The notes beneath the pieces are model-generated. The model was not told where the DNA came from. It saw nothing but the letters and a program-made list of their open reading frames with translations, and made no database searches. Shown here piece by piece: positions 39,213 to 53,415 of a stretch of DNA of 64,000 nucleotides (position 1 is the stretch's first letter; every line of letters begins with the position of its first letter). Source of the DNA: Megascapheus bottae (taxonomy: Eukaryota; Chordata; Mammalia; Rodentia; Geomyidae); contig JANJXV010000049.1 in the NCBI GenBank assembly GCA_024803745.1, forward strand, positions 952,501-1,016,500, in the 5' to 3' direction. The translations under genes were made by a program, and so were the position numbers.

Positions 39213-42200
39213 CCATAAGCCTAAAACTAACCCTAACCCTAACCCTAACCCTAACCTGAACCCTAACCCTTACCCTAACACTTACCCTAACCCTAACCCT
39301 AACCTGAACCCTAACCCTTACCCAAACCCTAACCGTAACCCTAAACCTTACCCTGACTCTAAACCTAACCGTAACCCTTACCCTAAATCTAACCCTAACC
39401 CTAACCCTTACTCTTACCTTAAACCTAACCCTAAACCTAAACCTTACCCTTACCCTTACCCTAATCCTAACCCTAACCCTAACCTTAACACTAAACATAA
39501 CCCTAAACCTAAGCCTAACCCTAAACGTTACCCTAACCCTAACCTTAACCCCAACACTAAACCTAACCCTAAACCTAACGCTAACCCTTACCCTTACTCT
39601 AACCCTAAACTTAAACCTAACCCTAACCCTAAACCTATCTCTAACCCTTACCTTAACCCTAATCCTAATCCTAACTCTAACCATTACAATTAACTAACCC
39701 TAACCCTAACACTAAAATTAACCCTAAACCTAACCCTAAACATAACCTAACATTTACCCTTAACCTAACCATAACCCTAACCCTAAACCTTACCCTAACC
39801 CTAACCCTAACCCCTAACTCTTATCCTAACCGTAACCCTAAACCTAACCCTAACCTTACCCTTAACTAACCCTAACGTTAACCCTAAACCTAACCCTAAC
39901 CCTAACCCTAACACTAAACCTAACCCTAACCATAACCTTATACCTAAACCTTACCCTTACCCTAACCCTAACCCTAAACCTAAACCTAACCCTAACCCTA
40001 ACCCTTACACTTACCCTAACCCTAACCTTACCTAACCCTAACCCTTACCCTTACCGTAACCCTAACCCTAACCCTAACCCTAACCCTAAACCTAACCTTA
40101 AACCTAACCCTTACTTTCCCTAACCTTAACCCTAACCCTATCCCTAACCCTAAGCCTAACCTTAACCCTAACCCTTACTTTCCCTAAACCTAACCCTAAC
40201 CCTAACCCTAACCCTAACCCTTACCCTAAACCTAACCCTAAACCTAACCCTAACCTGAACCCTAACCCTTACCCTAACCCTAAACCTAACCCTAAGCCTA
40301 AAACTAACCATAACCCTAACCCAAACCCTAACTGGAACCCTAACCCTTACCCTAACATTTACCCTAACCCTAACCCTAACACTAACACTTACCTTTACCC
40401 TAACCGTAACCGTAACCCTAACCCTAACCCTAACCCTTATCCTAACCCTAACCCTAACTCTAAACCTAAACCTAACCCTAACCCTAACCCTAAATCTTAA
40501 CCTTTCCCTAACCCTAACCTTAACCCTAAACCTAACCCTAACCCTAACCCTAACACTTACCCTAAACCTACCACTAAACCTTACCCTAAACCTTACCCTA
40601 ACCCTAACCCTAACCCTACCACTAAACCTTACCCTAAACCTTACCCTAACCCTAACCCTAACCCTAACCCTAACCCTAACACTTACCCTAACCCTAACCC
40701 TAACCCTAACCCCAAACCTTAACATAACCCTAACCCTAACCCTAACCCTTACCCTTACCCTAACCCTAACCCTACCCTTACCCTTTTCCTAACCCTAACC
40801 ATAACCCCTAACCCTAACCCTAACCCCTAATCCTAACCCTAACCCTAACCCTTACCCTTATCCTAACTCTAAACCTTACCCCAGCACTTACACTTACCCC
40901 AACCCCTACCCTAACCCTAAACCTAACCCCAACAATTACCCTAACCCTCACCCTAACCCTAACCCTTACCTTGACCCTAACCCTAAACATAACCCTAACC
41001 CTAACCCTAACCCTTACACTTACCCTTAACCTAACCCTAACCGTAACCCTAAACCTTACCCTTACTCTAAACCTAACCCTAACCCTTACCCTAAAACTAA
41101 CCCTTACCCTAACCCTTACCCTTACCTTAAACCTAAACCTAAACCTAAACCTTACCCTTACCCTAACCCTATCCCTAACCCTAAACCTAACCCTACCACT
41201 TACCCTTACCATTACACTAACACTAACCCTTAACCTAACCCTAACCCTTGCCCTTACCCTAACCCTAACCCTAACCATAACCCTAACCCTAAACCTAACC
41301 CTAACCCTAAACATAAACCTTACCCTTACCCTAACCCTAATCCTAAACCTATCCGTAAACCTTACCGTGACCCTAACCCTAACCATAATCCTAACTCTAA
41401 CCCTAACCTTAACCCTAACCCTTATCCTTAGCCTAACCCTAACCCTAACCCTAACCCTAACCATAAGCCTAAAACTAACCCTAACCCTAACCCTAACCCT
41501 AACCTGAACCCTAACCCTTACCCTAACACTTACCCTAACCCTAACCCTAACCTGAACCCTAACCCTTACCCAAACCCTAACCGTAACCCTAAACCTTACC
41601 CTGACTCTAAACCTAACCGTAACCCTTACCCTAAATCTAACCCTAACCCTAACCCTTACTCTTACCTTAAACCTAACCCTAAACCTAAACCTTACCCTTA
41701 CCCTTACCCTAATCCTAACCCTAACCCTAACCTTAACACTAAACATAACCCTAAACCTAAGCCTAACCCTAAACGTTACCCTAACCCTAACCTTAACCCC
41801 AACACTAAACCTAACCCTAAACCTAACGCTAACCCTTACCCTTACTCTAACCCTAAACTTAAACCTAACCCTAACCCTAAACCTATCTCTAACCCTTACC
41901 TTAACCCTAATCCTAATCCTAACTCTAACCATTACAATTAACTAACCCTAACCCTAACACTAAAATTAACCCTAAACCTAACCCTAAACATAACCTAACA
42001 TTTACCCTTAACCTAACCATAACCCTAACCCTAAACCTTACCCTAACCCTAACCCTAACCCCTAACTCTTATCCTAACCGTAACCCTAACCCTAACCCTA
42101 ACCTTACCCTTAACTAACCCTAACGTTAACCCTAAACCTAACCCTAACCCTAACCCTAACACTAAACCTAACCCTAACCATAACCTTATACCTAAACCTT

Positions 42201-43293
42201 ACCCTTACCCTAACCCTAACCCTAAACCTAAACCTAACCCTAACCCTAACCCTTACACTTACCCTAACCCTAACCTTACCTAACCCTAACCCTTACCCTT
42301 ACCGTAACCCTAACCCTAACCCTAACCCTAACCCTAAACCTAACTTTAAACCTAACCCTTACTTTCCCTAACCTTAACCCTAACCCTACCCCTAACCCTA
42401 AGCCTAACCTTAACCCTAACCCTTACTTTCCCTAAACCTAACCCTAACCCTAACCCTAACCCTAACCCTTACCCTAAACCTAACCCTAAACCTAACCCTA
42501 ACCTGAACCCTAACCCTTACCCTAACCCTAAACCTAACCCTAAGCCTAAAACTAACCATAACCCTAACCCAAACCCTAACTGGAACCCTAACCCTTACCC
42601 TAACATTTACCCTAACCCTAACCCTAACACTAACACTTACCTTTACCCTAACCGTAACCGTAACCCTAACCCTAACCCTAACCCTTATCCTAACCCTAAC
42701 CCTAACTCTAAACCTAAACCTAACCCTAACCCTAACCCTAAATCTTAACCTTTCCCTAACCCTAACCTTAACCCTAAACCTAACCCTAACCCTAACCCTA
42801 ACACTTACCCTAAACCTACCACTAAACCTTACCCTAAACCTTACCCTAACCCTAACCCTAACCCTACCACTAAACCTTACCCTAAACCTTACCCTAACCC
42901 TAACCCTAACCCTAACCCTAACCCTAACACTTACCCTAACCCTAACCCTAACCCTAACCCCAAACCTTAACATAACCCTAACCCTAACCCTAACCCTTAC
43001 CCTTACCCTAACCCTAACCCTACCCTTACCCTTTTCCTAACCCTAACCATAACCCCTAACCCTAACCCTAACCCCTAATCCTAACCCTAACCCTAACCCT
43101 TACCGTTATCCTAACTCTAAACCTTACCCCAGCACTTACACTTACCCCAACCCCTACCCTAACCCTAAACCTAACCCCAACAATTACCCTAACCCTCACC
43201 CTAACCCTAACCCTTACCTTGACCCTAACCCTAAACATAACCCTAACCCTAACCCTAACCCTTACACTTACCCTTAACCTAACCCTAACCCTA
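39213..43293. repeat. ~2.25 kb tandem repeat of family-1 sequence within the 8.34 kb unit
   Basis: ccataagcctaaaac recurs at 39213 and 41461, the landmark at 39636 and 41884, and ccccagcactta near 40880 and 43128, all at an offset of 2,248. The second copy is cut at about 43.29 kb by the start of the next 8.34 kb unit. Confidence 0.82.
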
Positions 43294-46200
43294 ACCTTAA
43301 TGCTAACCCTAAACCTAACTTTTCACTAAGCCTAACCCTAATCCTAAACCTAACCCTAAACCTAACCCTAACCCTTACCCTTTCACTAAACCTAACCCTA
43401 ACCCTAACACTTACCCTTACCCTAACCCTAACCCTAACCTAAACCTAACCCAACCCCTAAACCTAACACTAACCTTAACCCAAACACTAAACCTAAACCT
43501 AACCCTTACCCCTACGGTAACCTAACCCTAAACCAAAACCTAAACCTAACTCTAAACCTTACCATTACCCTAACCCTAACCCAAAACCTAACCCTAACCC
43601 TAACCCTTAACCTAACACTAACCCCTAACCCTAACCCTAACCCTAACCATTACACTTATCCTAACCCTAACCCTAACCTAACACTTACTCTTACCCTAAC
43701 CCCTACCCTAACCCTAACCCTAACCCTAACACTTACCCTAACCCTAACCCTAACCCTAACCCATACTCTTACCCTAAACCTAAACCTAACCCTAACCTAA
43801 CCCTAACCCTTTCCCTTACCCTAAACATAACCCTAACCCTAACCCTAAAACTTACCCTAAACCTAACCCTAACCCTAACCCTTACCCTTATCCTAACCCT
43901 AACCCTAACACTTACCCTTACCCTAACCCTAAACCTAACCATAACCCTAAAACTTACCCTAACCCCAACTCTAACCCTAACCCTTACCCTTAACCTAATA
44001 CTAAATATAATCCTAAACCTAACACTAAACCTTACCCTTACCCTAACCCTAACCCTAACCTTAATCCCAAACCTAACCCTAAATCTTACCCTTACACTAA
44101 ACCTAACCCTAACCCTTACCCTAACCATAACCCTAACACTAACCCTAAACCTTACCCTTACCTTAACCCTAACCCTAACCCTCAACCTTAACCAAACAGT
44201 AACCCTAACCCTAACTCTAACCCTAACCCTAACCCTTACTCTAACCCTAACCCTAAACCTTACCCTAACCCTAACCCTAACACTAACTTTAACCCTAACC
44301 TAACCCTAACCCTTACCCTAAACCTAAACCTAAACCTAGCCCTAACCTTAACCCTAACCAAACCCTATCCCTAACCCTTACCCTCACCCTAACCCTAAGC
44401 CTAAACCTCACACTAACTGTAACCCTAAACCTAACCCTTACCCTTACCCTAGCCCTAACCCTAAACCTAACTCTAACCCTAACCCTAACCCTAACCTAAC
44501 CACGAACCCTAACCCTAACCTAACCCCGAACCCTAAACCGAACCATAACCCTAACACTAACCCTTACCCTTATCCTAACACTAACCGTAAACTAACCCTA
44601 ACACTAACACTTACCCTTACCCTAACCCTAAACCTAACCCTAACCTTAACTCTTACCCTAACCATAACCGTAACACTAACCCTAACCCTTACCCTTACCC
44701 TAATCCTAAACCTAACCCTAACTCTAACCGAACCCTAACCCTTACCCTTACCCTAACCCTAACCCTAAACCTAACCCTAAAACTTACCCTTACCCTAAAG
44801 AAAACCCTAAACCTTACCCTTACCGTAAACCTAACCCTAACCCTAACCTTAACCCTAACTCTTACCCTTACCCTTTTGCTAAACCTAACCCTAACCCTAA
44901 CCCTAACCCTAAACCACAAAGTAACCCTAAACATAACCCTTACCCTTACCCTAACCCTAACCCTAACCCCTAACCCTAACCATAAGCCTAACCCTTAACC
45001 TTACCCTAACCCTAACCCTTACCCTTACCCTAACCCTAAACCTAACCTTGACCCTAACCCTAACACTTACCCTAACCCTAACCCTAAACCTAACCATTAA
45101 CGTTACGGTAACCCTAACCCTAAAATTAACCCCAACCCTAAACCTAAACCTAACCCTAACCCTTACCCTAACCCTTACCCTAACCCTAACCCTAAACCTA
45201 ACCCTAACCCTAATCCTAACACTTACCCTAGCCTTAACCCTAACCCTTACCCTAAGTCTAACCCTAACTCTAACCTTAACCCCTAACCCTAAACCTTAAC
45301 CTAACCCTAACCCTCAGACTAACCCTAACCCTTACCCTTTCCCAAAACCTAAACCTACCACTTACACTTACCCTAACCCCTACAGTAACCCTAACCCTAA
45401 CCCTTACCTTAACCCTAACCCTAACCCTAACTGTAACCCTAAACCAAAACCTATCCCTAACCCTAACCCTAACCCTTACCCTAATCCTAACGCTAACCCT
45501 TACCCTAACCCTAACCATAACCCTAACCCTAAACTTAACCCTCAACCTAACCCTAACCCTAACCCTTACCCTTACTCTAACCCTAACCCTAAAGCTAACC
45601 CTAACTCTAACCCTAACCCTAACCTTAACCTTAACCCTAACCTAACCCTTCACCTTACCCTAAACCAATCACCAACCCTAACCCTACCCTAACCCTAACC
45701 CTTACCCTTACCCTAACCCTAACCCAAAGCCTAACCCTAAACCTTACCCTTACCCTAAACCTAACCCTAAACCTTATCCTAAACGTAACCCTAACCCTAA
45801 CCCTAAACCTTAACCTTACATTAACCGTAACCCTAACCCTAATCCTTACAGTTACCCTAACGCTAACCGTAACCCTGACCATAACCCTAAACCAAACCGT
45901 AACACATGCTGTTACCGTAAAACACACACTAACCCTAACCGTACCCCTAAACATAACCCTTACTCTAACCATAACCCTAACCCTTACCCTAACCCTAACC
46001 CTAAATCTAACCCTTACCCTTAAGGTAACCCTAACCCTAACCTTAACCCCAACACTAAACCTACCCTAACATTAACCCTAACCCATACCCTTACCCTAAC
46101 CCTAACCCTAACCCTAACCCTAAACCTAAACCTAACCCTAACCCTTACCCTTACCCTTACCCTAACCCTAACCCTAAACCTAACCCTAACCCTTACCCTG

Positions 46201-48842
46201 ACCCTAATCCTAACGTTAACCCTAACCCTAACCCTAACCTTAACCCTAACCCTTACCTTACCTTAAACCTAACCATAACCCTAACCCTAAACCTAACACT
46301 AACCCTAAACATAAACCTTACCCGTATCCTAACCCTAATCCTAAACCTATCCGTAAACCTTACCATGACCCTAACCCTTACCATAATCCTAAGTCTAACC
46401 CTAAACTTAAACCTAACCCTTACCTATACCCTAACCCTAACCCTAATCCTAAACCTAAACCTAACACTAACCCTAACCCTTAACCTAAAAATAACCCTGG
46501 CCCTAACCTTAACCCTAACTCTTACCATTACCCTAACCCTAACCCTAACCTCACCCCTAACCCTAACCCTAATCCTTACCCATACCCTAACCCAAACTCT
46601 AACCCAAACCCTTACCATCACCCTAACCCTAACCCTAATCCTTAACCTAACGCTACCCTAACCCTAACCCTTACCCTTTCGCTAAACCTAACCCTAAATA
46701 TAACACTTACCCTAACCCTAACCATAACCCTAAACCTAACCCTAAACCTAACCCTTACCCTAACCCTAACTCTAATCCTAAACCTAAACCTTACCCTTAC
46801 CCTAACCCTATCCCTAAACCTAAACCTAACCCTACCACTTACCCTTACCATTACACTAACACTAACCCTTAACCTAACCCTAACCCTTGCCCTTACCCTA
46901 ACCCTAACCCTAACCATAACCCTAACCCTAAACCTAACCCTAACCCTAAACATAAAACTTACCCTTACCCTAACCCTAATCCTAAACCTATCCGTAAACC
47001 TTACCGTGACCCTAACCCTAACCATAATCCTAACTCTAACCCTAACCTTAACCCTAACCCTTATCCTTAGCCTAACCCTAACCCTAACCCTAACCCTAAC
47101 CCTAACCCTTACCCTTACAATACCCCTGGCCCTAACCCTAACCCTAACCCTTACCCTTCCCCTAACCATAACCCTAAACCTAACCCTAACCCTAACCCTT
47201 ACCCTAACCCTAACTCTAATCCTAAACCTAAACCATACCCTTACCCTAACCCTATCCCTAACCCTAAACCTAACCCTACCACTTACCCTTACCATTACAC
47301 TAACACTAACCCTTAACCTAACCCTAACCCTTGCCCTTACCCTAACCCTAACCCTAACCATAACCCTAACCCTAAACCTAACCCTAACCCTAAACATAAA
47401 CCTTACCCTTACCCTAACCCTAATCCTAAACCTATCCGTAAACCTTACCGTGACCCTAACCCTAACCATAATCCTAACTCTAACCCTAACCTTAACCCTA
47501 ACCCTTATCCTTAGCCTAACCCTAACCCTAACCCTAACCCTAACCATAAGCCTAAAACTAACCCTAACCCTAACCCTAACCCTAACCTGAACCCTAACCC
47601 TTACCCTAACACTTACCCTAACCCTAACCCTAACCTGAACCCTAACCCTTACCCAAACCCTAACCGTAACCCTAAACCTTACCCTGACTCTAAACCTAAC
47701 CGTAACCCTTACCCTAAATCTAACCCTAACCCTAACCCTTACTCTTACCTTAAACCTAACCCTAAACCTAAACCTTACCCTTACCCTTACCCTAATCCTA
47801 ACCCTAACCCTAACCTTAACACTAAACATAACCCTAAACCTAAGCCTAACCCTAAACGTTACCCTAACCCTAACCTTAACCCCAACACTAAACCTAACCC
47901 TAAACCTAACGCTAACCCTTACCCTTACTCTAACCCTAAACTTAAACCTAACCCTAACCCTAAACCTATCTCTAACCCTTACCTTAACCCTAATCCTAAT
48001 CCTAACTCTAACCATTACAATTAACTAACCCTAACCCTAACACTAAAATTAACCCTAAACCTAACCCTAAACATAACCTAACATTTACCCTTAACCTAAC
48101 CATAACCCTAACCCTAAACCTTACCCTAACCCTAACCCTAACCCCTAACTCTTATCCTAACCGTAACCCTAACCCTAACCCTAACCCTAACCTTACCCTT
48201 AACTAACCCTAACGTTAACCCTAAACCTAACCCTAACCCTAACCCTAACACTAAACCTAACCCTAACCATAACCTTATACCTAAACCTTACCCTTACCCT
48301 AACCCTAACCCTAAACCTAAACCTAACCCTAACCCTAACCCTTACACTTACCCTAACCCTAACCTTACCTAACCCTAACCCTTACCCTTACCGTAACCCT
48401 AACCCTAACCCTAACCCTAACCCTAAACCTAACCTTAAACCTAACCCTTACTTTCCCTAACCTTAACCCTAACCCTACCCCTAACCCTAAGCCTAACCTT
48501 AACCCTAACCCTTACTTTCCCTAAACCTAACCCTAACCCTAACCCTAACCCTAACCCTTACCCTAAACCTAACCCTAAACCTAACCCTAACCTGAACCCT
48601 AACCCTTACCCTAACCCTAAACCTAACCCTAAGCCTAAAACTAACCATAACCCTAACCCAAACCCTAACTGGAACCCTAACCCTTACCCTAACATTTACC
48701 CTAACCCTAACCCTAACACTAACACTTACCTTTACCCTAACCGTAACCGTAACCCTAACCCTAACCCTAACCCTTATCCTAACCCTAACCCTAACTCTAA
48801 ACCTAAACCTAACCCTAACCCTAACCCTAAATCTTAACCTTT
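43294..48842. repeat. 8.34 kb HOR, copy 2 (truncated at 5.55 kb)
   Basis: Follows 34951-40505 at an offset of 8,343 falling to 8,337 and then 8,331; each step is one hexamer. I noticed roughly a dozen base differences over 5.5 kb (for example aagtctaacc near 45254 for aactctaacc, and aaacttaacc near 45533 for aaccttaacc). It ends at ttccctaaccctaaccctaa (48841), where the sequence jumps to ccataagcctaaaac, which in copy 1 lies either before (39213) or after (41461) this point. Confidence 0.85.
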
Positions 48843-50838
48843 CCCTAACCCTAACCCTAACCCTAACCATAAGCCTAAAACTAACCCTAACCCTAACCCT
48901 AACCCTAACCTGAACCCTAACCCTTACCCTAACACTTACCCTAACCCTAACCCTAACCTGAACCCTAACCCTTACCCAAACCCTAACCGTAACCCTAAAC
49001 CTTACCCTGACTCTAAACCTAACCGTAACCCTTACCCTAAATCTAACCCTAACCCTAACCCTTACTCTTACCTTAAACCTAACCCTAAACCTAAACCTTA
49101 CCCTTACCCTTACCCTAATCCTAACCCTAACCCTAACCTTAACACTAAACATAACCCTAAACCTAAGCCTAACCCTAAACGTTACCCTAACCCTAACCTT
49201 AACCCCAACACTAAACCTAACCCTAAACCTAACGCTAACCCTTACCCTTACTCTAACCCTAAACTTAAACCTAACCCTAACCCTAAACCTATCTCTAACC
49301 CTTACCTTAACCCTAATCCTAATCCTAACTCTAACCATTACAATTAACTAACCCTAACCCTAACACTAAAATTAACCCTAAACCTAACCCTAAACATAAC
49401 CTAACATTTACCCTTAACCTAACCATAACCCTAACCCTAAACCTTACCCTAACCCTAACCCTAACCCCTAACTCTTATCCTAACCGTAACCCTAACCCTA
49501 ACCCTAACCCTAACCTTACCCTTAACTAACCCTAACGTTAACCCTAAACCTAACCCTAACCCTAACCCTAACACTAAACCTAACCCTAACCATAACCTTA
49601 TACCTAAACCTTACCCTTACCCTAACCCTAACCCTAAACCTAAACCTAACCCTAACCCTAACCCTTACACTTACCCTAACCCTAACCTTACCTAACCCTA
49701 ACCCTTACCCTTACCGTAACCCTAACCCTAACCCTAACCCTAACCCTAAACCTAACCTTAAACCTAACCCTTACTTTCCCTAACCTTAACCCTAACCCTA
49801 CCCCTAACCCTAAGCCTAACCTTAACCCTAACCCTTACTTTCCCTAAACCTAACCCTAACCCTAACCCTAACCCTAACCCTTACCCTAAACCTAACCCTA
49901 AACCTAACCCTAACCTGAACCCTAACCCTTACCCTAACCCTAAACCTAACCCTAAGCCTAAAACTAACCATAACCCTAACCCAAACCCTAACTGGAACCC
50001 TAACCCTTACCCTAACATTTACCCTAACCCTAACCCTAACACTAACACTTACCTTTACCCTAACCGTAACCGTAACCCTAACCCTAACCCTAACCCTTAT
50101 CCTAACCCTAACCCTAACTCTAAACCTAAACCTAACCCTAACCCTAACCCTAAATCTTAACCTTTCCCTAACCCTAACCTTAACCCTAAACCTAACCCTA
50201 ACCCTAACCCTAACACTTACCCTAAACCTACCACTAAACCTTACCCTAAACCTTACCCTAACCCTAACCCTAACCCTACCACTAAACCTTACCCTAAACC
50301 TTACCCTAACCCTAACCCTAACCCTAACCCTAACCCTAACACTTACCCTAACCCTAACCCTAACCCTAACCCCAAACCTTAACATAACCCTAACCCTAAC
50401 CCTAACCCTTACCCTTACCCTAACCCTAACCCTACCCTTACCCTTTTCCTAACCCTAACCATAACCCCTAACCCTAACCCTAACCCCTAATCCTAACCCT
50501 AACCCTAACCCTTACCCTTATCCTAACTCTAAACCTTACCCCAGCACTTACACTTACCCCAACCCCTACCCTAACCCTAAACCTAACCCCAACAATTACC
50601 CTAACCCTCACCCTAAACCTAACCCTTACCTTGACCCTAACCCTAAACATAACCCTAACCCTAACCCTAACCCTTACACTTACCCTTAACCTAACCCTAA
50701 CCGTAACCCTAAACCTTACCCTTACTCTAAACCTAACCCTAACCCTTACCCTAAAACTAACCCTTACCCTAACCCTTACCCTTACCTTAAACCTAAACCT
50801 AAACCTAAACTTTACCCTTACCCTAATCCTAACCCTAA
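48843..50838. repeat. Partial copy of the ~2.25 kb family-1 repeat
   Basis: Matches 39213-41150 at an offset of 9,654-9,660: ccataagcc at 48867, landmark at 49290 and ccccagcactta near 50540. At about 50813 it takes aaactttaccctta, as at 15450, instead of the aaaccttacc of 41150. It then enters 3.27 kb HOR sequence. Confidence 0.78.
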
Positions 50839-52212
50839 CCCTAACCTTAACCCTAACCCTTACTTTCCCTAACCCTAACCCTAACCCTAAACCTAAACCT
50901 AACCCTAAACCTAAACATAACCCTTACCCTTACCCTAAACCTAATCCTAAACCTAACCCTAACCCTAACCATAACTTTAACCCTAAACCTTTCCCTTACC
51001 CTAACCCTTACCCTTACCGTAACCCTAACAATAACCTTAACCCTAACAATAACCCTAACCCTAACCCTAAACCTAACCTTACCCTAACTCTTACTTTCCC
51101 TAACCCTAACCCTAACCCTAACCCTAACCCTTACCCTAACCCTAACCCTAAACCTAACCCTAACCTGAACCCTAACCCTTACCCTTACCCTAACCCTAAC
51201 CCTAACCATAAGCCTAAAACTAACCCTAACCCTAACCCTAACCCTAACCTGACACCTAACCCTTACCCGAACCCTAACCGTAACCCTAAACCTTACCCTT
51301 ACTCTAACCCTAACCCTAACCCTTACCCTAAATCTAACCCTAACCCTAACCCTAACCCTTACCTTAAACCTAACCCTAAACCTAAACCTTACCCTTACCC
51401 TAATCCTAACCCTAACACTAACCTTAACACTAAACATAACCCTAAACCCAACCCTAAACCTAACCGTTACCCTAACCCAAACCTTAACCCCAACACTAAA
51501 CCTAACCCTAACCCTAACCCTAACCCTTACCCTTACCCTAACCGTAACCCTAAACCTAACCCTAAACCTAACCCTATCTCTAACCCTTACCTTAACCCTA
51601 ACCCTAATCCTAATCCTAACCCTTACAGTTAACTAACCCTAACCCTAACCCTAAAATTAACCCTAAACCTAACCCTAACACTAACCCTAACATTTACCCT
51701 TAACCTAACCCTAACCCTAACCCTAAACCTTACCCTAAACCTAACCCCTAATCCTTACCCTAACCCTAACCCTAACCCTAACCCCAAACATTACCCTTAA
51801 TTAACCCTAACATTAACTCTAACCCTAACACTAACCCTAACCCTAACACTAAACCTAACCCTAACCCTAACCCTAACCCTTACCCTTACCCTAACCCTAA
51901 CCCTACACCTAACCCTAACCCTTACCCTTACCCTAACCCTAACCCTACACCTAACCCTAACCCTTACCCTTACCGTAACGCTAACCCTAACCTTAACGCT
52001 AACCCTAACCCTAAACTTAACCTTAACCATAACCCTTACATTCCCTAACCCTAACCCTAACCGTAAACCTAAACCTAACCCTAAACCTAAACATAACACT
52101 TACCCTTACCCTAAACCTAATCCTAAACCTAACCCTAACCCTAACCTTACACCTAACCCTAACCCTTACCCTTACCCTAAACCTAACCCTAACCCTAAAC
52201 ATAACCCTAACC

Positions 52213-52248
<36 letters not shown>

Positions 52249-53415
52249 TTACACCTAACCCTAACCCTTACCTTTACCGTAACCCTAACCCTAACATTAA
52301 CCCTAACCCTAACCCTAACCCTAACCCTAAACCTAACCTTAACCCTAACCCTTACTTTCCCTAACCCTAACCCTAACCCTAACCCTAACCCTTACCCTAA
52401 CCCTAACCCTAAACCTAGCCCTAACCTGAAACCTAACCCTTACCCTTACCCTAACCCTAACCCTAACCATAAGCCTAAAACTAACCCTAACCCTAACCCT
52501 TACCCTAACCTGAACCCTAACCCTTACCCTAACACTTACCCTAACCCTAACCCTAACCTGAACCCTAACCCTTACCCAAACCCTAACCGTAACCCTAAAC
52601 CTTACCCTTACTCTAAACCTAACCGTAACCCTTACCCTAAATCTAACCCTAACCCTAACCCTTACTCTTACCTTAAACCTAACCCTAAACCTAAACCTTA
52701 CCCTTACCCTTACCCTAATCCTAACCCTAACCCTAACCTTAACACTAAACATAACCCTAAACCTAAGCCTAACCCTAAACGTTACCCTAACCCTAACCTT
52801 AACCCCAACACTAAACCTAACCCTAAACCTAACGCTAACCCTTACCCTTACTCTAACCCTAAACTTAAACCTAACCCTAACCCTAAACCTATCTCTAACC
52901 CTTACCTTAACCCTAATCCTAATCCTAACTCTAACCATTACAATTAACTAACCCTAACCCTAACACTAAAATTAACCCTAAACCTAACCCTAAACATAAC
53001 CTAACATTTACCCTTAACCTAACCATAACCCTAACCCTAAACCTTACCCTAACCCTAACCCTAACCCCTAACTCTTATCCTAACCGTAACCCTAACCCTA
53101 ACCCTAACCCTAACCTTACCCTTAACTAACCCTAACGTTAACCCTAACCCTAACCCTAACACTAAACCTAACCCTAACCATAACCTTATACCTAAACCTT
53201 ACCCTTACCCTAACCCTAACCCTAAACCTAAACCTAACCCTAACCCTAAACCTTACACTTACCCTAACCCTAACCTTACCTAACCCTAACCCTTACCCTT
53301 ACCGTAACCCTAACCCTAACCCTAACCCTAACCCTAAACCTAACCTTAAACCTAACCCTTACTTTCCCTAACCTTAACCCTAACCCTACCCCTAACCCTA
53401 AGCCTAACCTTAACC
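50839..53415. repeat. 3.27 kb HOR subtype as in copy 4
   Basis: First matches 15485-16290, then 12.69-14.48 kb. Landmarks are at 51575 and 52890 and TTAATTAA is at 51797. It retains the segment (about 51.67-51.98 kb) that is deleted in both 2.05 kb repeats, and the ~48 bp duplication seen in copy 4. From about 51985 it is also the start of the long-range repeat of 18.4 kb onward. Confidence 0.8.

Larger units (their letters stand above)
34951..43293. repeat. 8.34 kb HOR, copy 1 (complete)
   Basis: Begins at accttaatgctaacc (34951) and ends where the same string returns (43294). It contains a left part unlike family 1 (34.95-38.3 kb), a ~450 bp tandem pair (38.4-39.2 kb), then family-1 sequence with landmarks at 39636 and 41884 and the ccccagcactta segment twice (40880, 43128). 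The unit is thus a composite joining both variant families. The 459-codon Val-Arg frame at 38305-39684 (minus strand) is the longest in the window, but it is explained by the repeat. Confidence 0.85.

Noticed and set aside
38305..39684. Long minus-strand open frames (up to 459 codons) as protein genes
   Set aside because: They are Arg-Val or Leu-Gly dipeptide strings from TTAGGG read in its two stop-free frames. They break wherever a 5- or 7-base variant shifts into the TAG frame. No domain, composition change or codon pattern suggests selection.
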